Below, in pieces: positions 11,201 to 23,560 of a stretch of 64,000 bases of DNA. Within the stretch, counting starts at the first letter, position 1. The number at the start of each line of letters is the position of its first letter. The position numbers and the translations under genes are program-made. Source of the DNA: Margaritispora aquatica (lineage: Eukaryota > Ascomycota > Leotiomycetes > Helotiales > Discinellaceae); the NCBI GenBank assembly GCA_007644065.1, contig VJWN01000005.1:1240001-1304000 (forward strand), given 5' to 3'. The notes below the pieces were generated by a model. The model was given only the letters and a program-made list of their open reading frames with translations. It made no database searches and was not told the DNA's origin.

Positions 11201-13107
11201 GCAAGTAGAGAGTTGTGGCTCGAAACTGACAAAGCCTCCATCTTTAAAAAGGGAATTGTAAAATTATCTTTGCAAAGCAATGTAAGTCGGACATGACGCT
11301 CTATGGGGAATTATGCTGAACTTTCTAGGTTATTATTCCAGGCTCTTACCTCGTCAATTATATCAGTCTACATGCTGATAACACCACTTTCTGGTATGAT
11401 CATGGCACCAAAGGACCAACGAACAAGAAAACAGATCGCTTCTTTATATGTCCCAAGCTTTTAGTTCATCAGAGATCAGAAGCATTTGACCTGAAGCTTC
11501 TTGCATCCAGGTACATGCATTTGGATCGCAATCGATCATTGGAGATTGTCCTCTCACCTGGCTGGAATGATGTCACTAATGGGGAACTCCATGTCAGAGC
11601 AGCAACAGCTGGCTTGAGACTCCAAACAAGTGAAGCCAAGGTAGTTTCCGGATCTTTGGAAATATCCAAGAAATCCGAGGCTGGGGTTGTGCGTTTCGGT
11701 GCTCTGAAATCAAATGCTAATGTAAAGATCTCAATGCCTTTCAACCTTGAACATGAGGTCAATGAGATATCCCTTAAGCTAGAGATATCATACACAACGG
11801 ACAAGGGCACATTTTTCTATGCTACTGTTCCGTCGGTCTCCATTATGCTTCCCCTAGGCGTCAATGTTCAGGACGTTTTCAAGCACAAAGCTCTCTTTTC
11901 AAAGTTCAGCATATCTTCCGCATCAACTAGCCCATTGCGCTTGCTCAGCTCCCGCCTTGAGGGTTCAAATGCCTTTAAAGCAGAAGGAGGAGCACCATTC
12001 CTCAAACCGCTTATGATATACCCTCGCCAACCTGCTTCAATGCTCTACAAAATTACAAGGACTGGGCTGGTATCAAAACCGGAACCTGGTCTTAAAAAAA
12101 TCTCGAAATCATCGCTGTCCTTGGTGCTCAATTACATGTGTCTGGAAGAAGAGATCGAAAATACTGTGTCTCAAAGTCTCCGACATGCCCTTGAAAAGCA
12201 TTCATTACATCCACAAATACGACTTATCTTGCCAACGGTCATCTCCGTGCTCCTGAAGCAGATGACTCCTTACGATCTAGAACGCACTGCTGTTCTAGGA
12301 GAGGTCTCAACCACTTTTCTATCGACTATTAGATGGCGTAATCACTTTTCAGGACTTGGCAGTGCTCAAGACCAAGATCAAGATATGGCTGTTGTCATAG
12401 AAGAGTTCCTCCACACGTGGCAACAAAGCTTGCCAATTATACCTCTTATCCCTTTGCATCTCACTGAGGAGGTTATAAGCAATAGTCGGTCAATCATCAT
12501 TCCAGTCGACGTTCCTTCGGTTTCTGTGGTTCATACTGCAGATCTGAGAATCCTAGATACCTCTACTGTTCCTGCCAGTACCGCAGTGGTAGCTTTGAAC
12601 CAGCCGATCTCAGCTTCATTGATCATAAAGTGGACAAGGACGTGGGACCATAGATTTGAGCTTCAAAAGAACGCTGACCCAAGCGAAGCTGATCTGGAGT
12701 TCTTCTACGAAGTCTCTGGACCCTCAGAGCTGTGGCTCATTGGAGGGAAGCGAAAGGGACATTTCAAGATCCCTAAGAAAATCCAAAGCATTGATCACAA
12801 GGAGAAGCTCTCGTTCCCCGTGGTGTTAATTCCGCTACGCGAGGGCTTTTTACCTTTCCCCAACGTGGAGATCAGAGCTGCTACCGTCCCTAAAGTCATC
12901 GTGGCTGGAGCTACAGATGAAAGCATCAAGGCACCGGTCATCACCTGCGAAACGGACTTCAAGAATGCTGGAGAGACGATCCGCGTCATAAGTGATGCGA
13001 GAAAGACGACTGTGAGTCTTGATGCCAGTGGTCCTCAGGGAGGTGCATGGTTGCTTGAGAGCGAGAAGAGGAAGGCTGTGGGAAACGGAGCAGCCGTATC
13101 GACTTGA
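8292..13107 (+). CDS. trs130: TRAPP II complex subunit Trs130 / TRAPPC10
   Basis: Trs130 is a TRAPP II-specific subunit; the complex activates Rab11-type GTPases (Ypt31/32) at the late Golgi. Exons are 8292-8325, 8376-11281 and 11329-13107 (introns 50 and 47 bp), giving 1,572 residues. The tiny first exon encodes only 11 residues and joins through a split codon to VEYFDPFGVYQLL, the conserved N-terminus, followed by RLPLRNLHWESHSGPLRSI. The body contains helical solenoid segments such as PGWNFCTFFVLKEGLCRGFE and YLKDFAAASSYFYRTTRLYG, and the last third is beta-rich as in the family. A Ser/Pro-rich loop lies around residues 620-670. The second junction joins LSLQSN to VIIPGSYLVNY without frame break. 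Length suits fungal orthologues. The gene is tandem with the kinase but I see no functional link. Confidence 0.93.
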
Positions 13108-14413
13108 GTCGAATGGTGAGCTGGTCGAGTTAGTAGCTCTATTTGGTACGAAGATGAGGAAGGTTAGATAGATACCTCCAGTTGACGTTGAATCTGCGTG
13201 TGCAATCACAATACCCATGCAAATATTGTACACATGCGAGCTCTTGTGCCTTTCGTGGACCCTGCATGCATTTTCCAATCTTATGGTTGCCTGGATGTTA
13301 GTTGAGTACGTGTGCCTGTCTATTTCCAGTATCATAGGTATGGTACTACAAGTGTGTGGTATTCGTCCAGTGATATGGTCCTTGGCAATTGAGGTCTTTC
13401 CCTTCAGCCGCCACCTCCATTGGCTAATTGCTTTTTGTTCACTTGGCGGGGCTTATCTTGTGATAAGCTTTAAACTTCCACTCCAGAAACTCTGCTGAGT
13501 TCTGGACGTCGCTCATGGCGCACAACGGACTCGAAAGCTCTGGTCGAACTAAAGTACTAGCTTATTTCCTTACACTTCTACCAACTACAACTTTGCCGAG
13601 TGGCTTCTTCTGATCATACTCTCACCACCGATGTCTGAATTTCAATCTTTCTTTGGGAGATCTCGAGATCGAGATAAAACTGGGGAGTAACGTAACACGA
13701 TTCAAATATCAGCAGCTAGCAATCTTATCGTCGTCATTTGCCCATCTCTTATCAACGGGCGATAGGTGGTATGTTGCTAAATTCCCATGCTCGAAACGGA
13801 CATCCTTTACATACCCTGAAGCACATCACCTTAGCCTGCCCGCTACGGTTTTCGTACCCACCGGTGCCTTCCTCACCATTGACGAATCAGGATCTCCCAA
13901 CGCCAACCTCGGTGCAGAACTTCAAGGCATTCTCTGCAAACTTATGTGGTGCTGCTGCTGCGATAGCTGCTGGGCTTGAAGGTTGGCTGAGCTTGCACGC
14001 TGCCGGACCCTCTTTCTTTTGCGGACCTGCCGAAAGATGGGGTCTTTCGCCTTTCGGGACCCGCGCTAGAGCGTTTCTTTGGAAAATTTCCTGTGCAAGT
14101 CTCTTCTAGTACGCGTTTGAGATTCAGTGATAGATGGATGGATGGGCGTGGGTGGGCTCGGGTTCCACCCAGGCGATAGACGAGGATGGGCGTGGGATGA
14201 ATTGCGTTGCAACGGCATGGCATTGCATTTTGGGTCTGGAGATAGAGTTTATAAAGTCCCCCTTTATTCCCCACTTGCTTTCTGGTACTTGCTTCTCTAC
14301 TCATGTGTGCTTGCTCACTTGCTTGCTTGTCTGTTTAACTTGCCCTGCCTGTCTGCTTCTGCAAAGTGTGCTAGTGGGAGAAATACATTGACTACGCTCC
14401 ACTATCTAAGAGG
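13108..14413. other. Intergenic between TRS130 and the permease
   Basis: The 1.3-kb interval should contain the permease promoter. Frames at 13217-13498, 13653-13979 and 13738-14109 are open but mutually overlapping, lack recognisable domains and look compositional. A CT-rich stretch (14260-14350) precedes the permease start. No RNA gene or mobile element was seen. Confidence 0.5.
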
Positions 14414-16687
14414 ATGGCGGACATCAAAGGTGTCCCGAAGGATAAGTCCTCTTATGAGAAAAGTGTCCCTGTTTATGATCTTTCTGAAGACAGCGATGGG
14501 GTTGTCGTTTCCAATGCGGGAGATTTGCATAGGACGCTGTCTGGGAGGCAAATTCAAATGATTACTATTGGAGGCTCGATTGGAACAGCTTTGTTTGTGT
14601 CTATTGGGTCTGGTCTTGTACAAGGTAAGTCACTATCTCCTCAAAGATTTTGCCTTATGTTTCCATTTTATGGATTCATCTCCTCCTTCCCCCTTAGGAA
14701 TGACTATGTCCGATGGTGAACTCAAATAAGTGTTGTGCAGACAATTAACTTGTATCTCTATAGGTGGTCCTGGAAGTCTACTTATTGCATTTACTCTTTA
14801 CAGTTGTTGGTTGGCTTTGGTGAATAACTGCATGGCTGAGATGTCAGTCTTCATGCCTGTGTCTGGAGGCTTCGTAAGAATGGGTTCGAAGTGGGTGGAC
14901 GAGGCTTTTGGGTTCATGTTGGGTTGGAATTTCTTTCTATATGGTAAGTCCGACATATCAGTTCGCTGTGTCCATAATAGAGGCTAACTCGGGTACAGAG
15001 GCTGTTCTCATCCCATGGGAAATTAGTGCGTTGAACTTAGTTTTGACTTTCTGGAGAGACGATATTCCGTTGGCAGCTGTGTGCGCTGGTTGCATTGTTC
15101 TTTATGGGTATGGTCCTTGTGTTGAGAAATTTCTGAAACCTGAAACTAACAAACATAGTATTATCAATCTGTTTGCCGTCAAGTGGTACGGAGAGGTATG
15201 TTTTGCTCCACACAAGTCAAATTCCTTTTCTCAATCTGACTTTTGCCCTAGTCCGAGTTTTGGCTATCATCCGGAAAATTGGTGTTGATTTTGATGCTAT
15301 TCTGCTTCACGTTCATCACCATGGTCGGTGGCAATCCCAAGCATGATGCCTACGGGTTTAGGTATTGGAAGAATCCTGTAAGTGCCATGAATACATCGAG
15401 TGGGTGTTTCGCAGTTGCAAGTTCTAATCTCTCTCATATAGGGGGCTTTTGCCGAGTATGTGACTACAGGATCACTCGGCAGATTCGAGGGATTCCTGGC
15501 TGCACTTTGGAAAGCTGCGTAGGTCTCCTAGGCGAATTTTAAGATCGGACGAAAGCTAATTTTCTTCCAAGCTTCACTATCGTCGGCCCCGAATATATTG
15601 CTATGATGGCAGGAGAAGCCTCACACCCACGAAAAAACCTCAAACGGGCATTTAAGACAATTTATCTACGCTTCGCCATCTTTTTCATTGGCGGGGCCTT
15701 AGCTTGTGGAATCGTTATTGTAAGTTGTGTTGCGTATTCGTGGAATCTTCCATTAAAAGGTAGAGCGGTGCTAATATACTATAGCCGTACAACGATGTCA
15801 ATCTCATCAACGCACTCGGCAGCTCTTCGGCGTCTGGAACTGCAGCTGCTAGTCCATACGTTATTGCCATGCAAAATATGGGCATTGGTGTCCTTCCCCA
15901 TTTAACCAACGCTTTGTTGGTCACTTCGATCTTTTCAGCTGGAAATTCCTATGTGTGAGTTTCGTTTAGCTTAATTTGAAGCGAAAAATAAACTCATTGT
16001 GTGAAATAGGTATTGCGCATCGAGAACGCTATACAGCTTGTCGCTAGACGGCCACGCCCCAAAGTTTTTGCGAAAATGTACAAAGTCAGGTGTACCTATC
16101 TGGTGCTTCTGCGTCACTATGATCTTTCCCTTCCTTAGTTTTCTCGCCGTAGGATCTAGCTCGGGAGAAGTCATCACTTGGTAGGTAGTTCGCCCTGGCT
16201 TTCTGAATAGCAACTAATTCGATCTAGGCTAGCAAATCTCACGGAAGCCTCGCAAATCATCGATTATATCTGCATGTGTATTATTTATCTATACTTCTAT
16301 CGTGCATTAAAAGCCCAAGGATTCGACCGCAAAGACCTCCCATACATTGGCTGGGCACAGCCATATTGCGCTTGGGTCGGCCTGGGAACCATGATCTTCA
16401 CCGTGTCGTGCTACGGCTACGCGACCTTCTTGCCGGGATGGTGGGATCTAGGAACATTCTTCTCGTACTACACAATGTGCTTCGTGTGCCCGGTTCTCTA
16501 TGTTGGGTGGAAGGTCTGGTGGAAGACGAGCATCGTTAAGCCGCACGAAGCGGATCTGGTTTGGGAACGCCCGCTTATTGATGCGTATGAGGCGAATACG
16601 TTGGAGAAGCATGTGGGGTTCTTTGAGGAGATTAAGATCATGATGGGGTTTAAGAAGAAGGAGGAGGAGACGGAAGTGGTGATTTGA
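14414..16687 (+). CDS. Amino-acid permease, yeast AAT-type (APC superfamily)
   Basis: A proton-coupled plasma-membrane amino-acid importer. The ten exons are 14414-14624, 14764-14943, 14999-15107, 15159-15195, 15252-15377, 15442-15518, 15572-15719, 15785-15954, 16010-16180 and 16228-16687, giving 562 residues; every junction keeps the frame. Family signatures are clear: LHRTLSGRQIQMITIGGSIG before TM1, ALFVSIGSGL, a GWNFFLYEAVLIPWEI junction across intron 2, FTIVGPEYIAMMAGEASHPR in the central conserved region, then FIGGALACGIVIPYND, SAGNSYVYCASRTLYSLSLDG and the C-terminal IGWAQPYCAWVGL. Both ends are hydrophilic, as expected for cytosolic termini. Exon 4 is only 37 bp. About twelve membrane segments are expected. 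Substrate preference cannot be read from sequence; the general, dicarboxylic and proline carriers of the family look alike at this level. Confidence 0.93.
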
Positions 16688-17768
16688 TTTATGTTTTTAG
16701 TCGTTGATGTTGGAAATTTTGCGTTCGGGAACGAATACCCTTATTTTGTCAACAAAGATTAGTCATCTAGAGACCACAGACAATAAGACAATACTCACTA
16801 AGGAGTCTCATATTAATGAAACTCTTAAGCCTCGACTACTAAATTTTTGCGCTCTCGCTCAGGCGGTTTCGCTTCTATAAAATAAAGTTGTAAGGAAGGT
16901 TTTACTACAGCTCGAATATGAACAATGTGACTTGAAAGAAGCGATACACAAAGAATTGAAAAATAAAAAGTTAAGAAACAAGGGTTCGAAAAAATCCAAT
17001 GCATCCATTGATGTTCTTTGAGCTGCAACTTCTGATTAGGTGATGCTGTTTGCTTTATCATTGTTGTCGCTGACGTCTTTGGGAGCAAAGTAAGGGGGGT
17101 CCATGATTTCGCCTATGGAATAGCGGGAGATACCCTCCACCTTTGAACAGATACTAATGGCACCCCGAACCAGATACCACATCAAGGTCTGTTTGCTCAT
17201 GCTCGGTAAATACAAAGTTGGTCATTATTCATCATCCATCAACGGATGTTCTGCGGATTTGCTGTAAGAAGAAAGGAAACTGGGTTTAGGGAGGGCTGGA
17301 GAGAAAATCACTACGCCGGATTAGGTAGGTGGCTGGAATTGGCAGCAGAGATCCCCAACACTAAGAATGCAGGCACCCATACAAATAGCAAGTACAGCGA
17401 ATGGCGGCAATCGATTGAGACTCCAGAAGCTTATCACCTTGCACCGACATGGCATGCCAATGCTTGTAGAAAGCTTCGCAGTGGAGAGGCTTGGACGGGA
17501 AGCCAGTAACACCCGGTATTAAAACATATTGCTTCGACGAAGCATATTTCTAGTCCATGTGCTTGGACAGACGAGGAAGCTCCGAAGCTGCAATCGCCCC
17601 ATTGTCTATCGTTACCCCATGGCGATGGGAATTGGGAAAGTGGTGTTCGAAAGTCATGATGTAACTTGCAGGTAGATGTTCTATAAAGAGTAGAATATCC
17701 TGCCATCATGGCGAGGCCACGCTTAAGCTCACTCACGTCTTTGTTGCTCGTAAGTCTTGCTAGCCATC
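16688..17768. other. Intergenic between permease and sedolisin
   Basis: The 1.1-kb interval lies between two plus-strand genes. An ATG at 17708 opens a short frame ahead of the sedolisin start and could belong to an alternative leader (its frame meets a GTAAGT at 17750). Nothing else recognisable was found; short frames on both strands have no domain character. Confidence 0.5.
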
Positions 17769-20240
17769 ATGTTGGGTGCTTCGATTCTCCTCGTTGCAGT
17801 TGCAGCTCAAGCTGTGTTCGGAACTCCAATTCAGTCTCGTACTACATATGCTGTGAAGGGTGCTCATCCTGTGCCGAGGGCATGGAAGAAGCTAGGTCGT
17901 GCTGAGAGAGGGCAAATGATCAACCTGCAGATTGGTGTCAAACAGAGCAAATTCGATGAGTTGGAAAAACACTTGTATGAAGGTAGTTTATCTATAATGT
18001 GTGCGATTTAATGTGCTTGTGCTAACTGCACCTTGTTTAGTCTCCGATCCTGACCACGATCGTTATGGAAATGTGAGTAGAGAGTTGTCGAATTCTCCGA
18101 AATTTTCCTGACGATAGTCATAGCACTTAACTACCGAGGAAGTCAACGAACTTATCAAGCCTTCCGAAGAAGCTTTGGATCTTGTCCATGGTACGTAACG
18201 TTTTGAGGATTTCCTTGGACAATTCGCTTGCCACTTGAGTGTGTCAAGAAGTATAGCGCATTCTGAGTAGTGGTTTCTTTCTGTCTTCCAAGCTTCACAT
18301 ATATTGGCTAGAACATTTGTTAATGTTGACTCATAGAATGGCTTCTCACCAATGGTATTGGCAAGATGGCTCACAGTCCAGCCAAGGATTGGGTTCATGT
18401 CTACATTGATGTTGAGACTGCCGAACGTCTACTTGATACCGAATACTACACTTTCGAACACGAAGAGGAGGGCACTCGGGTCACTCGTGCCCCTGAGTGG
18501 TCGCTTCCAAAGCATTTACACGAGCATGTCGATACTATTCAGCCTACGAATATGTTCGCACGCAGTACGCGAGTTGCAACTGACTGGAAGCAATTTGACA
18601 CTCCCTGGACACCACCAGATTACAAGACTCCCACAGACCCTGCCGTGGCAGCTGCGTGCTCTGTAAATGGCACGACTCCTCTTTGCTTCGCAACTCTGTA
18701 CAAGGTAAGCTATCTTACTGTTTTATGAAGCTTGATGACTAGCTGCTCTGGCTTCTTGACAGTGCCAAGCTGGCTCTGTGGCCAAGCGAGCGTTATATCA
18801 TGCTCATACCATTTGACCTTATGGCGTCTTAGCTAGTATTGTGCCTTGTCAGTACGTACACTAATGTTTGAAAAAGACTCTAGGTTATAAGCAAAAGGCA
18901 GCTGGCAAAAACCAGATTGGTTTCAACAACTTCTTAGACGAAGTTCCCATCAGCCCAGACGCGGCACAGTTTCTCAAGCTTTACAAGCCAGAGGCTGTCC
19001 CAGGAGCTTACGCTGTAAACAGAATCGACATTGCAGATGGACCTTCTCAAACTGGACCTGTCACCCCGGCACAGGCCGCTGTTGGTTCTGACAAGGAGGC
19101 AAACCTGGATTTCCAAACCATCCTCGGCATGACCTACCCAATGCCTGTTACATCTTTCTCGACCGGCGGTGTCCCACCAGAGGTTCCCGATGAAGCAGCA
19201 GGTGATCCACCTGGAAATGAACCCTGTATGAGTGTTCCTCTCTTTCTTTCCAATCTCTATAGCAACGACTGTCTAAGTTTTATCCCCAAAAATATGTGCT
19301 GAGATGCGTTATGGGCAAATTTTCAAGAGAAATATTTCGTGGCACTGTTGCTGTCTTTCATATTATCTCAGGATCTAGTGCTGACCACATTACAGATTTG
19401 ACCTGGGTAAACTACGTCCTGGCACAGAAGTCTATCCCTCAAGTCATTAGCACCTCATATGGAGACGACGAGCAAACCGTTCCCTACGATTACGCTAAGC
19501 GAGTTTGCAACTCCTTCGCACAGTTAGGTGCCAGAGGCGTGTCTCTGCTTTTCGCTTCAGGCGACGGCGGTGCTGGAGACATTGCAGGCAATGACGCGTC
19601 GGCGTGTATCTCGAATGATGGCAAGAACACCACCAAATTTTTGGCTTCCTTCCCGGTCTCTTGTCCATTCGTTACTGGTGTAGGTGCAACCCAAAATTTC
19701 GAGCCAGAAGTATCCGCCTATCGACCAGCCGGCAGTCCCGGGCCAGATGGCAAAACTCACGGCTACTACGCTTCTGGCAGTGGCTTCAGCGAGTACTTCC
19801 CTCGTCCAGCCTATCAGGACTGCGTTGTCCCAGATTATGTCAAGGCAATGAAAGGGGAGCACAAGGGTCTTTTCAACCCCAACGGTCGCGCGTATCCTGA
19901 TATTGCCGCTCAAGGTCTGTATTTCAAATACGTATGGAATGGCACCGTTGGCATTATTTCCGGGACAAGTGCATCGACACCATTGATGTCTAGTGTCATT
20001 GCGTTGGTGAACGATGCTCTAATTGCATCGGGCAGAGCACCATTGGGATTCATGAATCCTTGGTTGTACAAGAAGGGATATCAAGGGTTCACTGATATCT
20101 TGAGCGGTGGTAATGGAGGTTGTAATACCACAGGTTTTCCCACCTTGCCAGGATGGGATGCGGTCACCGGCTTTGGTACTCCTAACTTCCCAAAGATTGT
20201 TGCTCTGGCAAAGAGTTCGAATGGGTGGAAGAGGAAATGA
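17769..20240 (+). CDS. Secreted sedolisin-family (S53) tripeptidyl peptidase
   Basis: A serine-carboxyl peptidase made as a secreted proenzyme, active at acid pH on extracellular protein. Exons are 17769-17982, 18041-18072, 18124-18190, 18337-18704, 18877-19225 and 19396-20240, giving 624 residues. The start MLGASILLVAVAAQAVFG is a clear signal peptide. A pro-kumamolisin region follows (LEKHLYE, DRYGNHLTTEEVNELIKPS). The catalytic set is intact: Glu301 and Asp305 four residues apart in KEANLDFQ, the oxyanion Asp in FASGDGG, and Ser535 in ISGTSAST. A C-terminal calcium-site region with TDILSGGNGGCN is present. Introns 4 and 5 are 172 and 170 bp, long for this window; the second joins GNEPY to LTWVNYVLAQ by a split codon. 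It converges on the HET gene with 228 bp between stops. A stricter tripeptidyl versus endopeptidase role cannot be decided. Confidence 0.92.
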
Positions 20241-20468
20241 GTCACACTGTGTTGAGATGAGGAATTGGCAGAGTAGATGTTGTATCTATACATCCCAGAT
20301 ATAATGATAATCAGACCCTCACATGCCTCGTCCATAAAGATGCAAATGAGAACCAAAGTGTAATTTTTAGCCACACCGTTTGAGATTTATAGGTTCAACC
20401 TGTAGTAGTAAATTATATTGCTGACTTTGAAGGAGTCGTGACTATGGGGAAATATTTATTTAGATTGT

Positions 20469-22550
20469 CTATTCAATATTGATGGTTTGCTCCGCACATC
20501 CATGAAACCACCAGGATAAGCCATCCCTTCGCCAGGACGGTACCAAGAACAAACCAACTCTTTCGTACGAGAGCCGGTGGGTATTTTTATAACGAAGAAT
20601 AAGCCCAATACATCCCAAAAAATCTTCTCTTATTGGCAGCATGAACAAACCGGAACCGGCTGCTTGTGTAGAAGTGGTTTCAGTGTCTATTTCAGTGAGT
20701 AAAGCTGTTGTATCTGGAAATACGGAATATTTTGGCTTCTTGCGTGAAGTGAGGTTTTGATTTTCAGCGCTATCGAATGCTCGTAATTTGAGCTCGCTCA
20801 GGCTTTTTAACATTCCACGTATTGAGATATATCCACAAGCTACCTCACCAAAGGGATTGGACCCGGAAGGAGGGGCTTTGCATTCGACAAAGCGCGCGAC
20901 ATACTGCACTTCATATCTCCAGGATTCGTCATCGCATGGATCATCTTGCCATGGTGACAGCCATACAACATCTCCGTCTAATGCAGCCCATGACCAAGAA
21001 GGCGCCCTGTACTGCGATGGTCGACGAACGCGAGAAGGACTCCGAGTCTTCCATAGAAGGCCGTCGAGTATCGTTTTCTTCCAAAGACCCGCCAAGTACT
21101 CATCCTTTGTCGTTTCTTGTATGACTTTGGCCAATCCACTCAAAGCTGGTAGTTTATCGGTCTCAAAAGTGGCTTCGGTTAAGCTGTACTTCTCTACAAA
21201 TCTTTGCCAAGTCAAAGAGTTCCAAGATTTCGTAGAGTATGCACCTAAAACATCAGACCGTTGAAAAACTGCCGTCCCATCCTCCAGAACGGTTTCCTCA
21301 GAACACCTCCAGTAGATCTGACCGGTCTGGTATGCAAGAAATCTTCTCGAGAGCGCTCTTTCCTGGAGCGCCCAAGAGCGTTTGTAGAGGGGCTGCATTC
21401 CATAGGATATATGGGCCTTACCATGCTCTCTGTTGTCCGTAGAGCAAAGATCTATGAATTCGGTCTTATTATTAGTAGTTAGGGGAATTTGGCAATATCG
21501 TGGAAGTTTTCTCTCGTCAAAAATCCCAGAATCAGCATGCACTCCCGCCGCTGCTCCCAAAGTGATAAATGCATTGCCATAGATATCACCCATGATGATG
21601 GAGTGTTGCTGCCAATCTTTCTGAGCTCTTTGGTCATCTCTACCTTGCAATATGCAAAGAGCATCTACCCAGAGGTATTGGATACCCAGCTTTCGTGTAA
21701 TGAGAATGGCATCTCGAATTGTTCCGGGTAAATTTGTCAAGGGAATTTCTTTTCTCATCTCAGAGATATTGGAGCTGGTTGTGAGGAAGCTGTTGCGGCC
21801 ACCCCAACAATAACTGAGAGCAACATAATGCAAATCATGCTGTATTTCGTACAAATCATCTTTTACTATGCAAAGATGGGGCTGCTGGGATCCGTTGGGT
21901 GAGCCTACATCGATGAGGCGTGGTGGAAGGAAGCTCGATGAAACAGTGGAAGATCCGATCTTGCATTTGTCGTGAAATGTAGTACACTCCTCTATCCAAT
22001 TAAGAATGATCGAAAAGCTAAGGTCTGACGATGACGATACTGCTAATCTCTTAGGACTGTTCATGCCCGGATGCACTATAATCGATTTAATATATATTGC
22101 ACTAGAAAAAGACGGAAAAAGCATACCCAGCTGATCGCAGACCTCAATGGTTCCATGCATTATGTTCTCATTGTCGCTGGTTTTCCAGGTATCCTCTGGA
22201 AAGCTGCCCGTGAAACATGTAACAACAACTATAACAAATCCCAGATCAGGAAATGGACCCTCGCTCCCGTCTATTTCAATATCAAATTTCCATTCCGTAA
22301 GGTCCCCCAACCAAAGCCTGACCATCAAAGTAGCATTTGAAGAGGCGTTATCCGGTAGGATGATGCTTTTCAGTTTCTCACGTCGTTTACGATCTTGACG
22401 GAGAGCCTGAAACATAAGTGAACATAGACGACATGTGCTCGAATGCAAAATGACTTCCGTAACGTCATTATAGTGATCGAAACCTCCCGGTGACTTCATC
22501 GCTGTTGCTGTTACTAGTCGACACATCTCACACAAATCATAATCTTCCAT
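20469..22550 (-). CDS. HET-domain protein (heterokaryon incompatibility family)
   Basis: HET-domain proteins take part in fungal allorecognition and regulated cell death; most copies have no assigned partner. This one is a single exon of 693 residues with no stop or frameshift. A short cysteine-bearing N-terminus (LCEMCRLVTA, STCRLCSLM) precedes the HET core at about residues 235-400, which contains YVALSYCWGG, NLPGTIRDAILITRKLGIQY, LWVDALCILQ, DIYGNAFITLGAAAG and, further on, YKRSWALQERALSRRFL. The C-terminal part, with RAPSWSWAALDGDV, is the usual variable tail. There is no NACHT, ankyrin or WD repeat extension. It borders the AT-rich, repeat-bearing tract to its right, a common setting for such genes. 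The domain call is secure; the biological role is inference. Confidence 0.92.
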   Translation of the reverse strand: MEDYDLCEMCRLVTATAMKSPGGFDHYNDVTEVILHSSTCRLCSLMFQALRQDRKRREKLKSIILPDNASSNATLMVRLWLGDLTEWKFDIEIDGSEGPFPDLGFVIVVVTCFTGSFPEDTWKTSDNENIMHGTIEVCDQLGMLFPSFSSAIYIKSIIVHPGMNSPKRLAVSSSSDLSFSIILNWIEECTTFHDKCKIGSSTVSSSFLPPRLIDVGSPNGSQQPHLCIVKDDLYEIQHDLHYVALSYCWGGRNSFLTTSSNISEMRKEIPLTNLPGTIRDAILITRKLGIQYLWVDALCILQGRDDQRAQKDWQQHSIIMGDIYGNAFITLGAAAGVHADSGIFDERKLPRYCQIPLTTNNKTEFIDLCSTDNREHGKAHISYGMQPLYKRSWALQERALSRRFLAYQTGQIYWRCSEETVLEDGTAVFQRSDVLGAYSTKSWNSLTWQRFVEKYSLTEATFETDKLPALSGLAKVIQETTKDEYLAGLWKKTILDGLLWKTRSPSRVRRPSQYRAPSWSWAALDGDVVWLSPWQDDPCDDESWRYEVQYVARFVECKAPPSGSNPFGEVACGYISIRGMLKSLSELKLRAFDSAENQNLTSRKKPKYSVFPDTTALLTEIDTETTSTQAAGSGLFMLPIREDFLGCIGLILRYKNTHRLSYERVGLFLVPSWRRDGLSWWFHGCAEQTINIE

Positions 22551-23560
22551 ATTGGCTTAAATCAACGTGACAGAAGTAGTGACACTAGTTTTGTGGTCAA
22601 ACTTGCACGTAAAATTAAGGCCTACCAAGACTTAAAGAATTGATTTCATCGAGGAAATAGCTCAGCGCCTAGCTTCTCTTATATTCAATCATTAATCCTT
22701 GCTCCAAGGCACATTGGAGAAGCCTGAGAGCAACGCCGGCTCGTGGCGCAGTCATCTCGTCTATGTTTTAATCCCTTCAACACCCCCTAGACATGAAGAT
22801 CACCAGGTAAGAATTACAATAGGCAGACTTAAATTTGCAATGAGCTAATTTTGGTCGTCTCGTTTATCGATCTACGAGTAGCGATTTGAAGTATATTATA
22901 GAGAATGTTTGTTAGATGAATTATCCCACTGTGTGTATATCATTTTTGTTATATTAGTACTGTTAACCATTACGAAAAGGTCTTAGGTGCTGGTCTCTCA
23001 GGATTGTAGACACAATGACAAGATAAAGCTCGATGACCTCTTACGTTGAAGGTTCACATGTGCACTAGAAATTTTCGTAAATTACGAAAATTAAATCCCA
23101 TTGTCGTCAACATAGTGTCATAAAGCGAGGCTGCTGTCACATACGACCATAGACTGAGGAGAATTGGGCTATCTACATAACTTGTAAAACACCAGCATCA
23201 ATGACTAACCAAAAAATTCCCAAAACCCGTAACTCAGACGCTATTTGACAGTGATTCAATGATTATGTGTTCGAGTCCTAGGACCCGAGTATCAAGATCC
23301 CAGAGCCCGGTTTTTTTTTAATTACACCAAAGATTTACGAGGGTTGCCTATCTCTTCTGTCTACTATACAAAATATTCTTACATTTTTCTAGGCTCTGAG
23401 AACCCAGCCCTCCCTTCCCAGCGTATTAGCAAAAGTGAGTTTGCAATTGCCATGCTCGTATCGCTGTCCGAGGTAGAGCGGCTTATGCCACCCCAGAGAT
23501 CGATGAACCCGACTTTTGATATATCTATACGATCGAATGATATGGTGGTAGAATTGTAGA
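22551..23560. other. Intergenic DNA upstream of the HET gene
   Basis: About 1 kb including the HET promoter. It is AT-rich with no long protein-like frame. A short frame at 23344-23559 shows no domain. Nothing else recognised. Confidence 0.5.

Noticed and set aside
13653..14109. Two overlapping plus frames of 108 and 123 codons upstream of the permease
   Set aside because: Different frames over the same DNA, no start context, no domain; a run of Cys codons is compositional.
18705..18876. Extra exon within the 172-bp sedolisin intron
   Set aside because: Family alignment runs directly from TLYK to TLGYK, leaving no room for additional residues.
20788..21264. Plus-strand 158-codon frame inside the HET gene
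   Set aside because: Antisense shadow of an intact single-exon gene.
23255..23310. GTTCGAGTCC resembling a tRNA B-box
   Set aside because: No A-box at suitable distance and no cloverleaf pairing by eye.
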